From Sporisorium sorghi (Eukaryota > Basidiomycota > Ustilaginomycetes > Ustilaginales > Ustilaginaceae): 64,000 nt of DNA. The stretch lies in contig JALCCG010000067.1 in NCBI GenBank assembly GCA_023212695.1, positions 24,896 to 88,895 of the forward strand. The letters are read 5' to 3'. Positions 15,710 to 24,088 of the stretch are shown piece after piece. The translations under genes and the position numbers were made by a program. The notes under the pieces are model-generated. The model was given only the letters and a program-made list of their open reading frames with translations. It was not told the DNA's origin and did no database searches. How positions within the stretch are numbered: the stretch's first letter is position 1; the number at the start of each line of letters is the position of its first letter.

Positions 15710-17830
15710 ATGATACCTAAACAGTATGTAGAGACGGTATATGCAGGATTTATCGGGATGAACATCGGCATAAGGCTCGGTGCCCCCATCGAACCGGTTG
15801 CTTGGACATATGAGCGCATCCGGGATGTTTACGGTGATATTCGGGATTACGTGAAGCCGTACAAAACCTTTGCAGCAGACGATGATGCGAATGGTCCGGT
15901 GTTTTTCATTCGTGCGCTGTATGACGATGCGACGGACCGCGAGCTTGAACCGGAGGATGTGGGAAAAGCTTGGCTCAACTATGCAAGGGAAGGCATTGGC
16001 ATGTTCTGGTGGGGCGGCGAGGATATCAGCACCGAGCACCGGGCTTATGTAAATCTGCGCAAAGGCATTTCGGCCCCGCGCTCGGGCTCCATCGAGGTGA
16101 ACGGGACGGAGATGGCTGAGCAGATCGGCGGCCAGATCTTCATTGATTCCTGGGGGCTTCTGTTCCCGGGTCGGGCGGAGAAAGCGGCAGATTATGCGGA
16201 AAAAGCAGCCAGCGTCTCGCATGATGGCAACGGGCTGTATGGCGCACGTTTCATGGCAGCATGCATTGCCAAAGCATTTGATGCTTCATCGATGGATGAG
16301 ATCATCGCTGAGGGACTCCGTATGATCCCGGATGACTCAACCTATGCACGTGTGGTGCATGCGGTTATGGATTTTCATCGGGAGCATCCATCCGATTTTC
16401 GGGCTTGTCGTCAATACTTGGAGGATCACTGGGGATACGATAAATATACGGGTGTATGCCATATTATCCCCAATGCAGGCGTATGCGTGCTTGCTCTGCT
16501 GTATGGCGAGGGGGATTTTGCGCGCACGATAGAAATCGCGTCCATGTGCGGCTGGGACACCGATTGCAATGCAGGGAATGTGGGAAGCATTCTAGGTGTG
16601 TACGGCGGCTTAGCCGGAATTCCGGATCATTATCGCAAACCCATCAATGACTTCATTGTCGCTTCCAGCGTTTCCGGGTACTTGAACCTGGTGGATTTCC
16701 CCACTTTCGCCAAAGAGCTCGCATTGCTGGGTTATCGCCTGAATGGGGAGAAGGCACCGCAGGAATTAGTGCAGCGCGTGAAGCAAGGTGAAGTGTACTT
16801 CGATTTTGATCTGCCTGGATCAACCCATGGCTTTCGGACAAGCAACCCGTTCAAAACGCCAGTTGTGCGCCATTCCAATCAACGCGGATGTGATGGAAGA
16901 GGGTCGCTTGAAGTTGTTTTCGACAGACTGGTTGAAGGCGACAGCAGTAAAATCTACTATAAACCGTTCTACCGCCGGGCTGAATTTAATGATGAGAAGT
17001 ATAAGCCTACCTTTGCGCCGCTTGCCTATAGCGGTCAGACCGTATCTGCCCGAATCTACGTGGACCAGTGGGAAGGCGCGCCAGTGACCTTGACTCCTTA
17101 TGTTCGGAACACCTATACACAGGAGGACCAGATTCTGCAGGCGGTTACCCCGGTGGGCGGAGAGTGGAATGATATTCAATTCGTTATCCCGGATACCGAA
17201 GGCGCCATGATCGATGAGATCGGATGGATACTGGAGAGCCCTTCGCCGCTCTTGAATCGTGCTATCGGAAGTCTGTTCATCGGACAGTTCCGTGTTACCG
17301 GCTCTGCGGAATACAAAATTGATTTTGCTAAACAGGCCAAAGAATTCGCTTCCATCACACCATTCTCTCACCATAGAGGCAAGTGGGAGCTGCGTGATGG
17401 AGCGCTGCATTGTACAGCAGAAGGAGACACTTCATCCTATTCCGGCAATTATTATGCCGGTGATACCGTGGTTGAAGCGACAATAAAACCGATTTCCGGC
17501 ACCAGCCATTGCCTGATTACAAGAGCGCAAGGCGTGATGCGGCATTATTTGGCCGGTTTTGACGGTCCGAATTCTGTCTCGTTTATTAAACAGGACTTCG
17601 GGACCAAGCGCTTGATTACGGCCAGATATGATTGGGAGCTGGGCGAGGAATATCGTTTAAAACTGGTGTCTGAGAAGGATCGCTTCATCTTGTATATTAA
17701 TGGAGATAATGTACTGGAATGCAAGGAAACGGCCTATGCTCATGGTATGTTTGGCTTTGGCTGTCTGGAGGATGGCGAGAACGAGATTAAGGATGTTCAC
17801 GTCCGTACATCAGGGCAGAAGTCGGTTTAG
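15710..17830 (+). CDS. ADP-ribosylglycohydrolase-family protein fused to a lectin-like C-terminal region
   Basis: A 706-residue protein. Residues about 1-340 form a second ADP-ribosylglycohydrolase domain: RLGAPIEP near residue 22, an Asp-rich ADDDAN (D57-D59) in place of the usual TDDT, and a canonical CGWDTDCNAGN with D283 and D285. Residues about 360-540 and 540-700 look like two beta-sandwich domains; the last resembles LamG/DUF1080-type (3-keto-disaccharide hydrolase) folds. No signal peptide is seen. A strong AGGAGGG site precedes the ATG, after a 220-base gap that lacks a clear terminator. Two different ARH-family enzymes in one operon suggests sequential or alternative cleavage of an imported glycoside. 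Confidence 0.85.
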   Translation: MIPKQYVETVYAGFIGMNIGIRLGAPIEPVAWTYERIRDVYGDIRDYVKPYKTFAADDDANGPVFFIRALYDDATDRELEPEDVGKAWLNYAREGIGMFWWGGEDISTEHRAYVNLRKGISAPRSGSIEVNGTEMAEQIGGQIFIDSWGLLFPGRAEKAADYAEKAASVSHDGNGLYGARFMAACIAKAFDASSMDEIIAEGLRMIPDDSTYARVVHAVMDFHREHPSDFRACRQYLEDHWGYDKYTGVCHIIPNAGVCVLALLYGEGDFARTIEIASMCGWDTDCNAGNVGSILGVYGGLAGIPDHYRKPINDFIVASSVSGYLNLVDFPTFAKELALLGYRLNGEKAPQELVQRVKQGEVYFDFDLPGSTHGFRTSNPFKTPVVRHSNQRGCDGRGSLEVVFDRLVEGDSSKIYYKPFYRRAEFNDEKYKPTFAPLAYSGQTVSARIYVDQWEGAPVTLTPYVRNTYTQEDQILQAVTPVGGEWNDIQFVIPDTEGAMIDEIGWILESPSPLLNRAIGSLFIGQFRVTGSAEYKIDFAKQAKEFASITPFSHHRGKWELRDGALHCTAEGDTSSYSGNYYAGDTVVEATIKPISGTSHCLITRAQGVMRHYLAGFDGPNSVSFIKQDFGTKRLITARYDWELGEEYRLKLVSEKDRFILYINGDNVLECKETAYAHGMFGFGCLEDGENEIKDVHVRTSGQKSV

Positions 17831-17850
17831 AAGAGAGGAGCGGGGTATCT

Positions 17851-18762
17851 TTGCGTAAGCTGGTTGTCATTGGAAGCATTAATATGGATGTTGTAAGTAA
17901 TGTGAATCAGTTCCCTCAGCCGGGGGAGACCATTCATAGCAGCGGAACGTCGTTTTTTCCTGGAGGCAAAGGTGCGAATCAAGCGGTGGCGGCTGCGTCG
18001 GCAGGCGCAGATTGTGCCATGTTGGGTGCGGTTGGTCTTGATCCTTTTGGTGATACCCTGATTGCTTCGCTGGAGGATCGCCAGGTCCGGGTTAAGTCCG
18101 TGCTCTCCAAGGAAGGCACCTCAGGCATTGCGATGATTACCGTCAACAAAGAGGGTGAGAATTACATCGTCCTGTCCGAGGGAGCCAATGGGCGTCTGAC
18201 CGAAGAGGATGTTGCGTCTGAGGTGAATTGGGATGGAGTATACGCGGTGCTGCTGCAGAATGAAATTCCGTGGCAGACGACGCGGTACGTCATTCACTCG
18301 GCCAGTAAGGCCGGTGTCCGCGTCTGGCTGAATCCGGCACCTGCGAGAAGTATCCCCGAAGAGGTATTTCCGCTGCTGGATACGCTGATCGTGAACGAGA
18401 CGGAAGCAGGAGTGGTTAGCAGCTTGAGAGTAGATGACGCGGCTTCTGCCGAGATGGCAGCCGATTGGATCATAGCCAAGGGTACCTCAAGTGTCATCAT
18501 TACGCTTGGCGAACAAGGCTGCTTCTATGGAAACGCACGCGGGGAGCGCGTGGTCGTTCCGGCTTATCGCGTGAAGCCCGTCGATACCACGGCAGCAGGA
18601 GATACCTTCATCGGCGCTTATGCTGCTGCTTGCACCGATGGTATGGGGACTGAAGAGGCACTAAGGTTTGCAACCGCGGCGGCAGCCCTGACGGTGACCC
18701 GTCCTGGGGCGCAATCTTCCATTCCGACCAAGGACGAGATACTGGCGTTTATGGATAAGTAA
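17851..18762 (+). CDS. rbsK: Ribokinase (PfkB family)
   Basis: A 303-residue PfkB-family sugar kinase with ribokinase features: NMDVV near residue 11, GGKGANQA at 38-45, NPAPAR, the anion-hole and catalytic signature DTTAAGDTF with catalytic D251, and length equal to RbsK. It phosphorylates ribose to ribose 5-phosphate with ATP in the cytoplasm. The start is a TTG at 17851 with AGAGGAG about 10 bases upstream. It is the last gene of the operon, 20 bases after the second ARH gene, followed by a strong terminator. No ribose transporter or rbsD accompanies it, so its ribose is probably released inside the cell by the two glycohydrolases. Confidence 0.88.
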   Translation: MRKLVVIGSINMDVVSNVNQFPQPGETIHSSGTSFFPGGKGANQAVAAASAGADCAMLGAVGLDPFGDTLIASLEDRQVRVKSVLSKEGTSGIAMITVNKEGENYIVLSEGANGRLTEEDVASEVNWDGVYAVLLQNEIPWQTTRYVIHSASKAGVRVWLNPAPARSIPEEVFPLLDTLIVNETEAGVVSSLRVDDAASAEMAADWIIAKGTSSVIITLGEQGCFYGNARGERVVVPAYRVKPVDTTAAGDTFIGAYAAACTDGMGTEEALRFATAAAALTVTRPGAQSSIPTKDEILAFMDK

Positions 18763-18776
18763 TGTTCATGCTGTGT

Positions 18777-18817
18777 AAGAGAGAGGGCGGTTGGATGCCT
18801 TCTCTCTTTTGTTTTTT
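18777..18817 (+). terminator. Terminator of the ARH/ribokinase operon
   Basis: AAGAGAGAGGGC (18777-18788) pairs with GCCTTCTCTCTT (18797-18808), 12 bp with one G-U pair, followed by TTGTTTTTT. Confidence 0.9.
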
Positions 18818-19061
18818 CACCTCTTTGGTGCCTGAAGCACGATGAGGTGTCAAATGTCGGCGGCGCCTGATCACTATAGTAAAAGATATGGTGATGATCG
18901 CTTGGTGCTCCGGATACGTATAAAATAACGGTTAACGCATGGCTGTTGTCAAGGCATCTGTGTTGCAGGGAAGCTAATGAAACTGCCCGACATGTTCTGC
19001 TGAACCCTTTCATATATGTAAGAGTGACGATAATGAATCTATGAAATGGGGTATCTGACTC

Positions 19062-19247
19062 ATGGCAAAACAAAAAAGAGGCAAATCACTTTGGCACTTA
19101 CCTACTCGCGCTCGCGGTACATGTCCCGTATGTAAAAGCACTCGGATTAAACTGTTGTATCCTCGTACCAAATCGGACGGCACTGCGCTGAAAGTATGCA
19201 AGCGCTGTGATGGCGCATCCCAGGAGCGAGTGGATGCAGCAGTGTAG
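19062..19247 (+). CDS. Small zinc-ribbon protein, unknown
   Basis: A 61-residue basic protein with a C-P-V-C pair and a second C-K-R-C pair spaced 26 residues later, the arrangement of a zinc ribbon. The basic N-terminus (AKQKRGKSLW) suggests nucleic acid contact. Start is ATG 19062; the Shine-Dalgarno is poor (GGGGT about 12 bases upstream). I recall similar short proteins in Paenibacillus without known function. It stands alone between a terminator and a block of hairpin repeats. Confidence 0.65.
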   Translation: MAKQKRGKSLWHLPTRARGTCPVCKSTRIKLLYPRTKSDGTALKVCKRCDGASQERVDAAV

Positions 19248-19254
19248 CGCTAAG

Positions 19255-19342
19255 AGCTGCAAGTCCCTTTGAGGGACTTGGAAGCTCGAGCCCGGCTCCG
19301 CTGATAGCTGCAAGTCCCTTTTAGGGGACTTGGAAGCTCGAG
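19255..19342. repeat. Duplicated hairpin element
   Basis: Two near-identical copies (19255-19290 and 19306-19342) of a 36-37 base unit. Each contains CAAGTCCC...GGGACTTG as a tight hairpin, flanked by AGCT words that extend the stem (AGCTGCAAGTCCCTTT...). A weaker match continues for about 10 bases after each copy. They may act as tandem terminators of the zinc-ribbon gene or as a small mobile repeat. Confidence 0.7.
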
Positions 19343-19355
19343 TCCAGCTCAACCC

Positions 19356-19388
19356 GGAGGCTTATTCACGTGTAACGGGCAAGCCTCC
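19356..19388. terminator. Hairpin, possible terminator
   Basis: GGAGGCTT (19356-19363) pairs exactly with AAGCCTCC (19381-19388) around a 17-base loop; a pyrimidine run (CCTCTC) but no clear T-run follows. Confidence 0.45.
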
Positions 19389-19398
19389 CCTCTCGTTG

Positions 19399-19433
19399 AA
19401 TAACCCTGCTTTCCTTGCGGCTCAGGGATTATT
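19399..19433. repeat. Inverted repeat
   Basis: AATAACCCTG (19399-19408) pairs with CAGGGATTATT (19423-19433) with one bulge. The interval 19248-19625 has no gene; it holds this and the preceding hairpins only. Confidence 0.45.
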
Positions 19434-19625
19434 TGGAATATAATAGTTTTACAATATGAGAGCATAGACCGTTTCCACGTGAGGCGGTCTATGCCTTTTT
19501 ACACGGATTGAAGCGTGCTCTGTTTTTCGCATTCGGCCAGATCGTGGGATATGTGGGAGATAGATGACCATGTGAACGTGAGCGTGAACAAGTAACACCA
19601 TATTAAACCAATGGCGGTGAATTGA

Positions 19626-20174
19626 ATGTTGGAGTTGCGGTTGAAGGAGTACATAAGGGAGCATAAGCAGCTGATGGATGATTTGGCTATCGTTCGAGAT
19701 CTGGAGCTGTCGCAATGCTACATTGCGGCAGGCTATATTCGAAATTACGTGTGGGATATCCTGCATGGTTTTGAGAGAACCGACCGCCATACGGATATCG
19801 ATGTTGTATATTTCGATCCCGATGATGTGTCGGAAGCACGGGATATCGATTTGGAACAGAAGTTAAGAGCAGCGACAAAGAATCCGAAATGGTCAGTCAA
19901 GAATCAGGCCAGGATGCATGTCAAGAATGGAGATGAGCCGTACAGCTCAACCCATGCAGCGTTAACCCAATGGCCGGAGACAGCTACAGCGATTGGCGCA
20001 AGACTGAACCGCGAAGGGGAGCTTGAGCTCTGCTGCCCTTACGGATTGGAGGATTTATTCGCTTTAAAGGTTCGAAGATGCCCGAATTTTCATAAGCGAA
20101 GCTATTATTTGGAGCGTGTCCGGAAGAAACAATGGAAGAATCAGTGGGCACGGTTAACAATACTTGAAGTTTAG
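19626..20174 (+). CDS. Nucleotidyltransferase family protein (NTP_transf_6, DUF925)
   Basis: A 182-residue protein with the features of the NTP_transf_6 family: an early YIAAGYIRN segment, RHTDIDVVYFD carrying the two metal-binding Asp residues of a polymerase-beta-type nucleotidyltransferase, and a C-terminal CCPYGLEDLFALKVR stretch. It probably transfers a nucleotide to a small molecule or RNA, but no member I know of has an assigned reaction. The ribosome-binding site is weak (GGCGGTGA). A GNAT pseudogene follows 15 bases later in the same direction. Confidence 0.8.
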   Translation: MLELRLKEYIREHKQLMDDLAIVRDLELSQCYIAAGYIRNYVWDILHGFERTDRHTDIDVVYFDPDDVSEARDIDLEQKLRAATKNPKWSVKNQARMHVKNGDEPYSSTHAALTQWPETATAIGARLNREGELELCCPYGLEDLFALKVRRCPNFHKRSYYLERVRKKQWKNQWARLTILEV

Positions 20175-20189
20175 AGGGGGAGAAGTTCT

Positions 20190-20630
20190 ATGGAGATCCG
20201 TCCCTATCCACCGGGGATCTGGAGTCAAAAACCCCTTAATGAGAGCAATATAGGATATCCGGTATTGAAGGAGCGAATTTAGTGTCCGGATCGGATGAGA
20301 ACACGGAAGCGGCACCCCTTTATCATACCTTTGTAGCCAGCCGACCAAGCGAAGCGGGTAGCGGAGATGATCCGCTGCCGGGAATTTTTAAGTTATGAGA
20401 ATAACGGAGTTGCCACGCACTTCAGTGCACTGTTTACATAGAAAGAGCGGCAAGGGCAAGGAATTGGGAGAACGCTTGTGGAATTTGTAAAGAGGTGGGT
20501 TCTGGATAGGGGCGACAATGTGCTGCTGACCAGCGGGAACAAACCCGAGCGCAAGCGTGCCCATAGTTTTATGAGAAAATGGGGTTTCTCCATCGGGACT
20601 CCGGTTTGTGAAGACATTATAACAACATGA
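20190..20630 (+). pseudogene. Broken GNAT-family acetyltransferase gene
   Basis: No full-length frame exists, yet fragments of one GNAT protein can be read across all the interval. An ATG at 20190 with AGAGGGGG upstream opens MEIRPYPPG, after which sense moves to another frame (DLESKTP, then a stop). The C-terminal half is in one frame and shows the acetyl-CoA loop RQGQGIGRTL and a closing SFMRKWGFSIG, but an in-frame TAG at 20439-20441 lies directly before that motif. At least one frameshift and two stops are therefore needed to explain it. The gene lies between a nucleotidyltransferase and a methyltransferase gene in an otherwise intact operon, so decay looks recent. A sequencing error could account for part of the damage but not all. 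Confidence 0.75.
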
Positions 20631-20646
20631 TTGAGGGGTCTGTAGC

Positions 20647-21354
20647 ATGGAAACATTCAATCGCGCGCGTGAGAAGGAAATATTGTATCACGAGAAGTTT
20701 TATGAAGCTGCCGCCTTGTTTGAGCCGGGCAGCTGGTTAGCACGCCCCGTCCAGACGGTTATGGATCATCTGGAGTTGTTGCCTTTTCAAAATATGCGAG
20801 TGCTGGATCTGGGCAGTGGTGTCGGTCGTAACAGCATTCCGATTGCACAGCAAATCCAACCTGCAGGCGGTAAGGTTCTATGCGTGGATTTGCTGCCCTC
20901 GGCAGTGGACAAGCTCCGGCAGTATGCTGCCTCCTATGGCGTAAGTTCCAGCATTGAGGCACTGGCAGCGGATGTGCAGCATTATGACATCGCGAAGGAT
21001 ACCTATCATTACATCATTGCCTGCTCTTGTCTTGAGCATATGAGCTCGGAGGCCGCCTTTGTATCCAAGATCAAACAAATGCAAGCAGGAACCATGGATC
21101 GGGGAATTCATTGCATATTAATGAGTACGGAAGTGAAGGAAATCGATCTGGAGACCGGTGTGGAGGAAGAGGGGTTAATCGAGTTGAATTTATCCGCTGA
21201 CCAAGCCTTCTCTATCTTTTACGAGCTGTATCCAGAATGGGAGATTTTAATGAAGCGCCAAATACAGCAGGACATTCAAGAGGTGAAGGACGGAAGGGAC
21301 GTCCTCTTTCGAAGCCAGTGGATTACGTTCATTGCCAGAAAAGGAGTGTCGTGA
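20647..21354 (+). CDS. Class I SAM-dependent methyltransferase
   Basis: A 235-residue Rossmann-fold methyltransferase. Motif I reads VLDLGSGVGRNS near residue 58, followed by an acidic motif II (CVDLLPSAVD) and a motif IV-like CSCLEHM. It begins 16 bases after the GNAT pseudogene with GAGGGG upstream. Its end is 2 bases from the Nudix start, so translation is probably coupled. The substrate is not evident. Confidence 0.85.
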   Translation: METFNRAREKEILYHEKFYEAAALFEPGSWLARPVQTVMDHLELLPFQNMRVLDLGSGVGRNSIPIAQQIQPAGGKVLCVDLLPSAVDKLRQYAASYGVSSSIEALAADVQHYDIAKDTYHYIIACSCLEHMSSEAAFVSKIKQMQAGTMDRGIHCILMSTEVKEIDLETGVEEEGLIELNLSADQAFSIFYELYPEWEILMKRQIQQDIQEVKDGRDVLFRSQWITFIARKGVS

Positions 21355-21356
21355 CC

Positions 21357-21809
21357 ATGGAGAAATATACGCATCTCGGCGTTTATGGTGTTCTGATCCA
21401 GGATGATCATATTCTGCTGATCCAAAAAGCAAGAGGGCCTCACAAAGGGAAGTGGGATTTACCTGGAGGTTCCATTGAATTTGGAGAGGAGCCGGAGTTT
21501 ACGCTGAAGCGTGAATTTATGAAGGAAACCGGACTGTCTCCGATAAAAGGCAGTATTCGCACAGCCATATCCTATACCATTGTGTATCAATATGCCGAGA
21601 ATCAGATGGAAGAGCTGCATCACATCGGCATTATATATGATGTGGAGCTGCCTGATGATCAAGCTGTTATTAAGGCAGAAGGGGATGGACAGGATTCCCT
21701 AGGAGCCAGATGGGTTCCGCTTGAGTCGCTGAGTCTGTTACCGTTAACGCCATTTGTTGAGATGATGATGGAGTCGGTATTGATTGAAGAAGCCGAGGGG
21801 GAAGCATGA
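21357..21809 (+). CDS. Nudix hydrolase
   Basis: A 150-residue Nudix protein with a complete Nudix box (GSIEFGEEPEF then REFMKETGL), giving the Glu residues that bind metal. It hydrolyses a nucleoside diphosphate linked to another group. The ATG at 21357 is preferred because AAGGAG lies 10 bases upstream and the start abuts the previous stop; the frame is open upstream but inside the methyltransferase gene. It overlaps the phosphatase gene by 4 bases (ATGA). Confidence 0.88.
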   Translation: MEKYTHLGVYGVLIQDDHILLIQKARGPHKGKWDLPGGSIEFGEEPEFTLKREFMKETGLSPIKGSIRTAISYTIVYQYAENQMEELHHIGIIYDVELPDDQAVIKAEGDGQDSLGARWVPLESLSLLPLTPFVEMMMESVLIEEAEGEA

Positions 21810-22366
21810 CAACTTTATATTTTGTGAGACACGCAGAATCCCCGTATAGCGAAGGGAAGGAGCGGTCCCGCGGATTGTCCGTACAGGGTGCAAGCGATGC
21901 CGAGCGAGTTAAGGGTTTGCTGCTGGGAGAGGGTATTGGGGTTATCGTATCCAGCCCTTATCAGAGAGCGAAGGATACGGTACAGCCATTGGCGGATGCC
22001 CTGGGTTTACCGATTACGGTGCTGGAGGATCTGAGAGAACGGAAGATCGGGGATTTCCAAGGGAACTCATTTACGGATGCCAAAAGGAAACTGTTTAACG
22101 AACCCGATACCTGCTTCCCGGAGGGAGAATCCAGTAAAGATGCGCAAAGGCGTGCAGTCCAGGCAATGGAGGGAATTCTGGATACGTACAAAGGCAAGAA
22201 TGTCGTGATGGGTACTCATGGGGACATTATGACATTAATGCTGCACCATTACGATCAGCGGTTCGATTATGAATTCTGGCAGGGAACGAGTATGCCGGAC
22301 ATATACCGAGCCGAATTTGAAGAGGGAAAACTCGTGAACATATCGCGGCTATGGCGTGAAGGCTAA
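21806..22366 (+). CDS. Histidine phosphatase family protein
   Basis: A 186-residue phosphoglycerate-mutase-like phosphatase. The phospho-His motif FVRHAES lies at residues 5-11, an Arg motif in SSPYQRAKDT, and the second catalytic His in MGTHGD. It overlaps the Nudix gene by 4 bases, so the two enzymes are probably made together and may act in sequence on a nucleotide metabolite. Ends before a hairpin. Confidence 0.88.
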   Translation: MTTLYFVRHAESPYSEGKERSRGLSVQGASDAERVKGLLLGEGIGVIVSSPYQRAKDTVQPLADALGLPITVLEDLRERKIGDFQGNSFTDAKRKLFNEPDTCFPEGESSKDAQRRAVQAMEGILDTYKGKNVVMGTHGDIMTLMLHHYDQRFDYEFWQGTSMPDIYRAEFEEGKLVNISRLWREG

Positions 22367-22535
22367 CAAGAAGCTCAAGTTGGTCCATAGTATATTGAAT
22401 GTACAAAGAAACCGTTTCTTTCGTAAATGGTGGGTCGGACTTCCATTTTACCATAAGATGAATTCAGGATATTGGAGGGCAACAGCGATTGGAGGAATGC
22501 TTCGTTCCGCAGCGGCAGCGTCCTCATAACAGACA

Positions 22536-22577
22536 AAGGGGCGTCCCTCAGATCAATTGACTTTTGGGATACCCCTT
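22536..22577. terminator. Hairpin between convergent genes
   Basis: AAGGGG-CG-TCCC (22536-22547) pairs with GGGA-TA-CCCCTT (22566-22577) with a 2-base internal loop. It lies between the convergent phosphatase and chemotaxis genes. Confidence 0.6.
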
Positions 22578-22645
22578 CTGCTTTTATAAAAATAACAGCT
22601 TAACTAAATTCCTTATGTAGAATAGACGAATAGACGTTATACTAT

Positions 22646-23896
22646 TTAGAATTTGAAAATATTGATGGTCTTCTGCAGTTGGAAGACGTCATTATTCATC
22701 GCTTCGGCTTCCTCAGCCATCTTCTGGATAGACGAAATGCCTTCGTTCATGGAAGCAGATACCTGCTCCGTTCCTGCAGCGGATTGCTGCGTAATCGCAG
22801 ATATGTTCTGAATGGCGGAAGAGATGTTCTGCGCACTCTCCAGCATGGACTCGCTCTCCTTGGAGAAAGCTGCGATCTGCTCCGAAATATACTGCACGCT
22901 GTTTACAATCTGCATGAACACCAGCTCCGCTTCACGGATCATCTCGGTTTGCTGCCGTACGACTTCTTCATTGATCTTAATATTCTGTGTTGCATGTTTG
23001 ACATCCGATTCAATGCTCCGTACCAGATTAAATACCTCGCGGGTGGAGGAAGTGGATTCCTCGGCCAATTTACGGACCTCTTGGGCAACAACGGCAAAGC
23101 CTGCACCATGCTCGCCGGCTCTGGCCGCTTCAATGGAGGCGTTCAAGGACAGCAAGTTGGTCTGATCGGCAAGCTCGGATATGGTTTCGGTGATTTTGGT
23201 AATCCCTCTGGCGCTCTTGGCCAGTGCATCGATGGATTCCGAGACTTTACCCGTGGCGTCGATATTTCGCTGCATCCCCGCGGATTGTTTGGCTACGGAA
23301 TCTCTTCCTTGCTCAACGAGTCCCAGCGTCTCGATAGAACGGGCGTTCATTTCATGGGTGGAGTGCGTATAATTGCTGACCTTCTCTTCGATTTCGCGGA
23401 TGGAATGCGTCATCTCCGATACGTCCTCCGAGATTTCGTTCGCACCGACGGCCAGCTCATTGGAGGAGAGGGATACTTGATTCATCACTTGAATAAGCTC
23501 CTGATTTTTATTCGAAATGCTTCGGCTTGATGTCATTACCTTACGGGTAATGTCCGAGGTTTCCTGTAAAATTTTGCGAAGCTTGTCCACCATGCTGTTG
23601 AAGGTTCGGCTTAGATCGTTCATGCCTCCAACCTCTTCTACCTGGAAGGTAAAGTCGCCTTTGGCGATTTTGGCAGAAACGCTGGAAATTTCGGCGAATG
23701 AATTCGTAAGCGTTTTCTCAATAACACGAGAAAGAGGAAGGGTAAGTCCAATTAAAGCCAAGACAAGTACCACGCCAATGATTGCTTTGCCCATTAGAAT
23801 AAACGCAAGCAGCATTGGAACCGCAAATAAAGCGGCAATAAGATAACAGGCTGTAGTAATTTTTTGTGAGATTGGGAGTCTGTTGAACCATGCCAT
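22646..23896 (-). CDS. Methyl-accepting chemotaxis protein without extracellular sensor domain
   Basis: A 416-residue receptor. Two hydrophobic helices (residues about 14-34 and 36-56) form a tight hairpin with almost no extracellular loop, followed by a HAMP domain and a long coiled coil. The signalling tip [25 protein letters not shown] and [13 protein letters not shown] are intact. GGAGGA lies before the ATG. Lacking a periplasmic domain, it must sense membrane state, an internal signal or a partner. Single gene. A second receptor at 60820 has an extracellular domain. Confidence 0.92.
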   Translation of the reverse strand: MAWFNRLPISQKITTACYLIAALFAVPMLLAFILMGKAIIGVVLVLALIGLTLPLSRVIEKTLTNSFAEISSVSAKIAKGDFTFQVEEVGGMNDLSRTFNSMVDKLRKILQETSDITRKVMTSSRSISNKNQELIQVMNQVSLSSNELAVGANEISEDVSEMTHSIREIEEKVSNYTHSTHEMNARSIETLGLVEQGRDSVAKQSAGMQRNIDATGKVSESIDALAKSARGITKITETISELADQTNLLSLNASIEAARAGEHGAGFAVVAQEVRKLAEESTSSTREVFNLVRSIESDVKHATQNIKINEEVVRQQTEMIREAELVFMQIVNSVQYISEQIAAFSKESESMLESAQNISSAIQNISAITQQSAAGTEQVSASMNEGISSIQKMAEEAEAMNNDVFQLQKTINIFKF

Positions 23897-24088
23897 AAGA
23901 ATGAGTCCTCCTCGACAACATAGGATATATTTACCATGATTATAGCATCGCCGGGCTGAACTAGATATAACGAATTGACAAAAAGTGTTGAAATGGGTCG
24001 AAAGAACTGATGTTTTGGAAGGGGAGGGGAAGCGCAGCTAACTAGCCAACAGACAAATCCCCTCTCGTTGCATAGATACGCAGCAATA

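Noticed and set aside
22679..23530. 283-codon plus-strand frame inside the chemotaxis receptor
   Set aside because: Antisense to intact receptor motifs; Gly/Leu-rich product with no signature.
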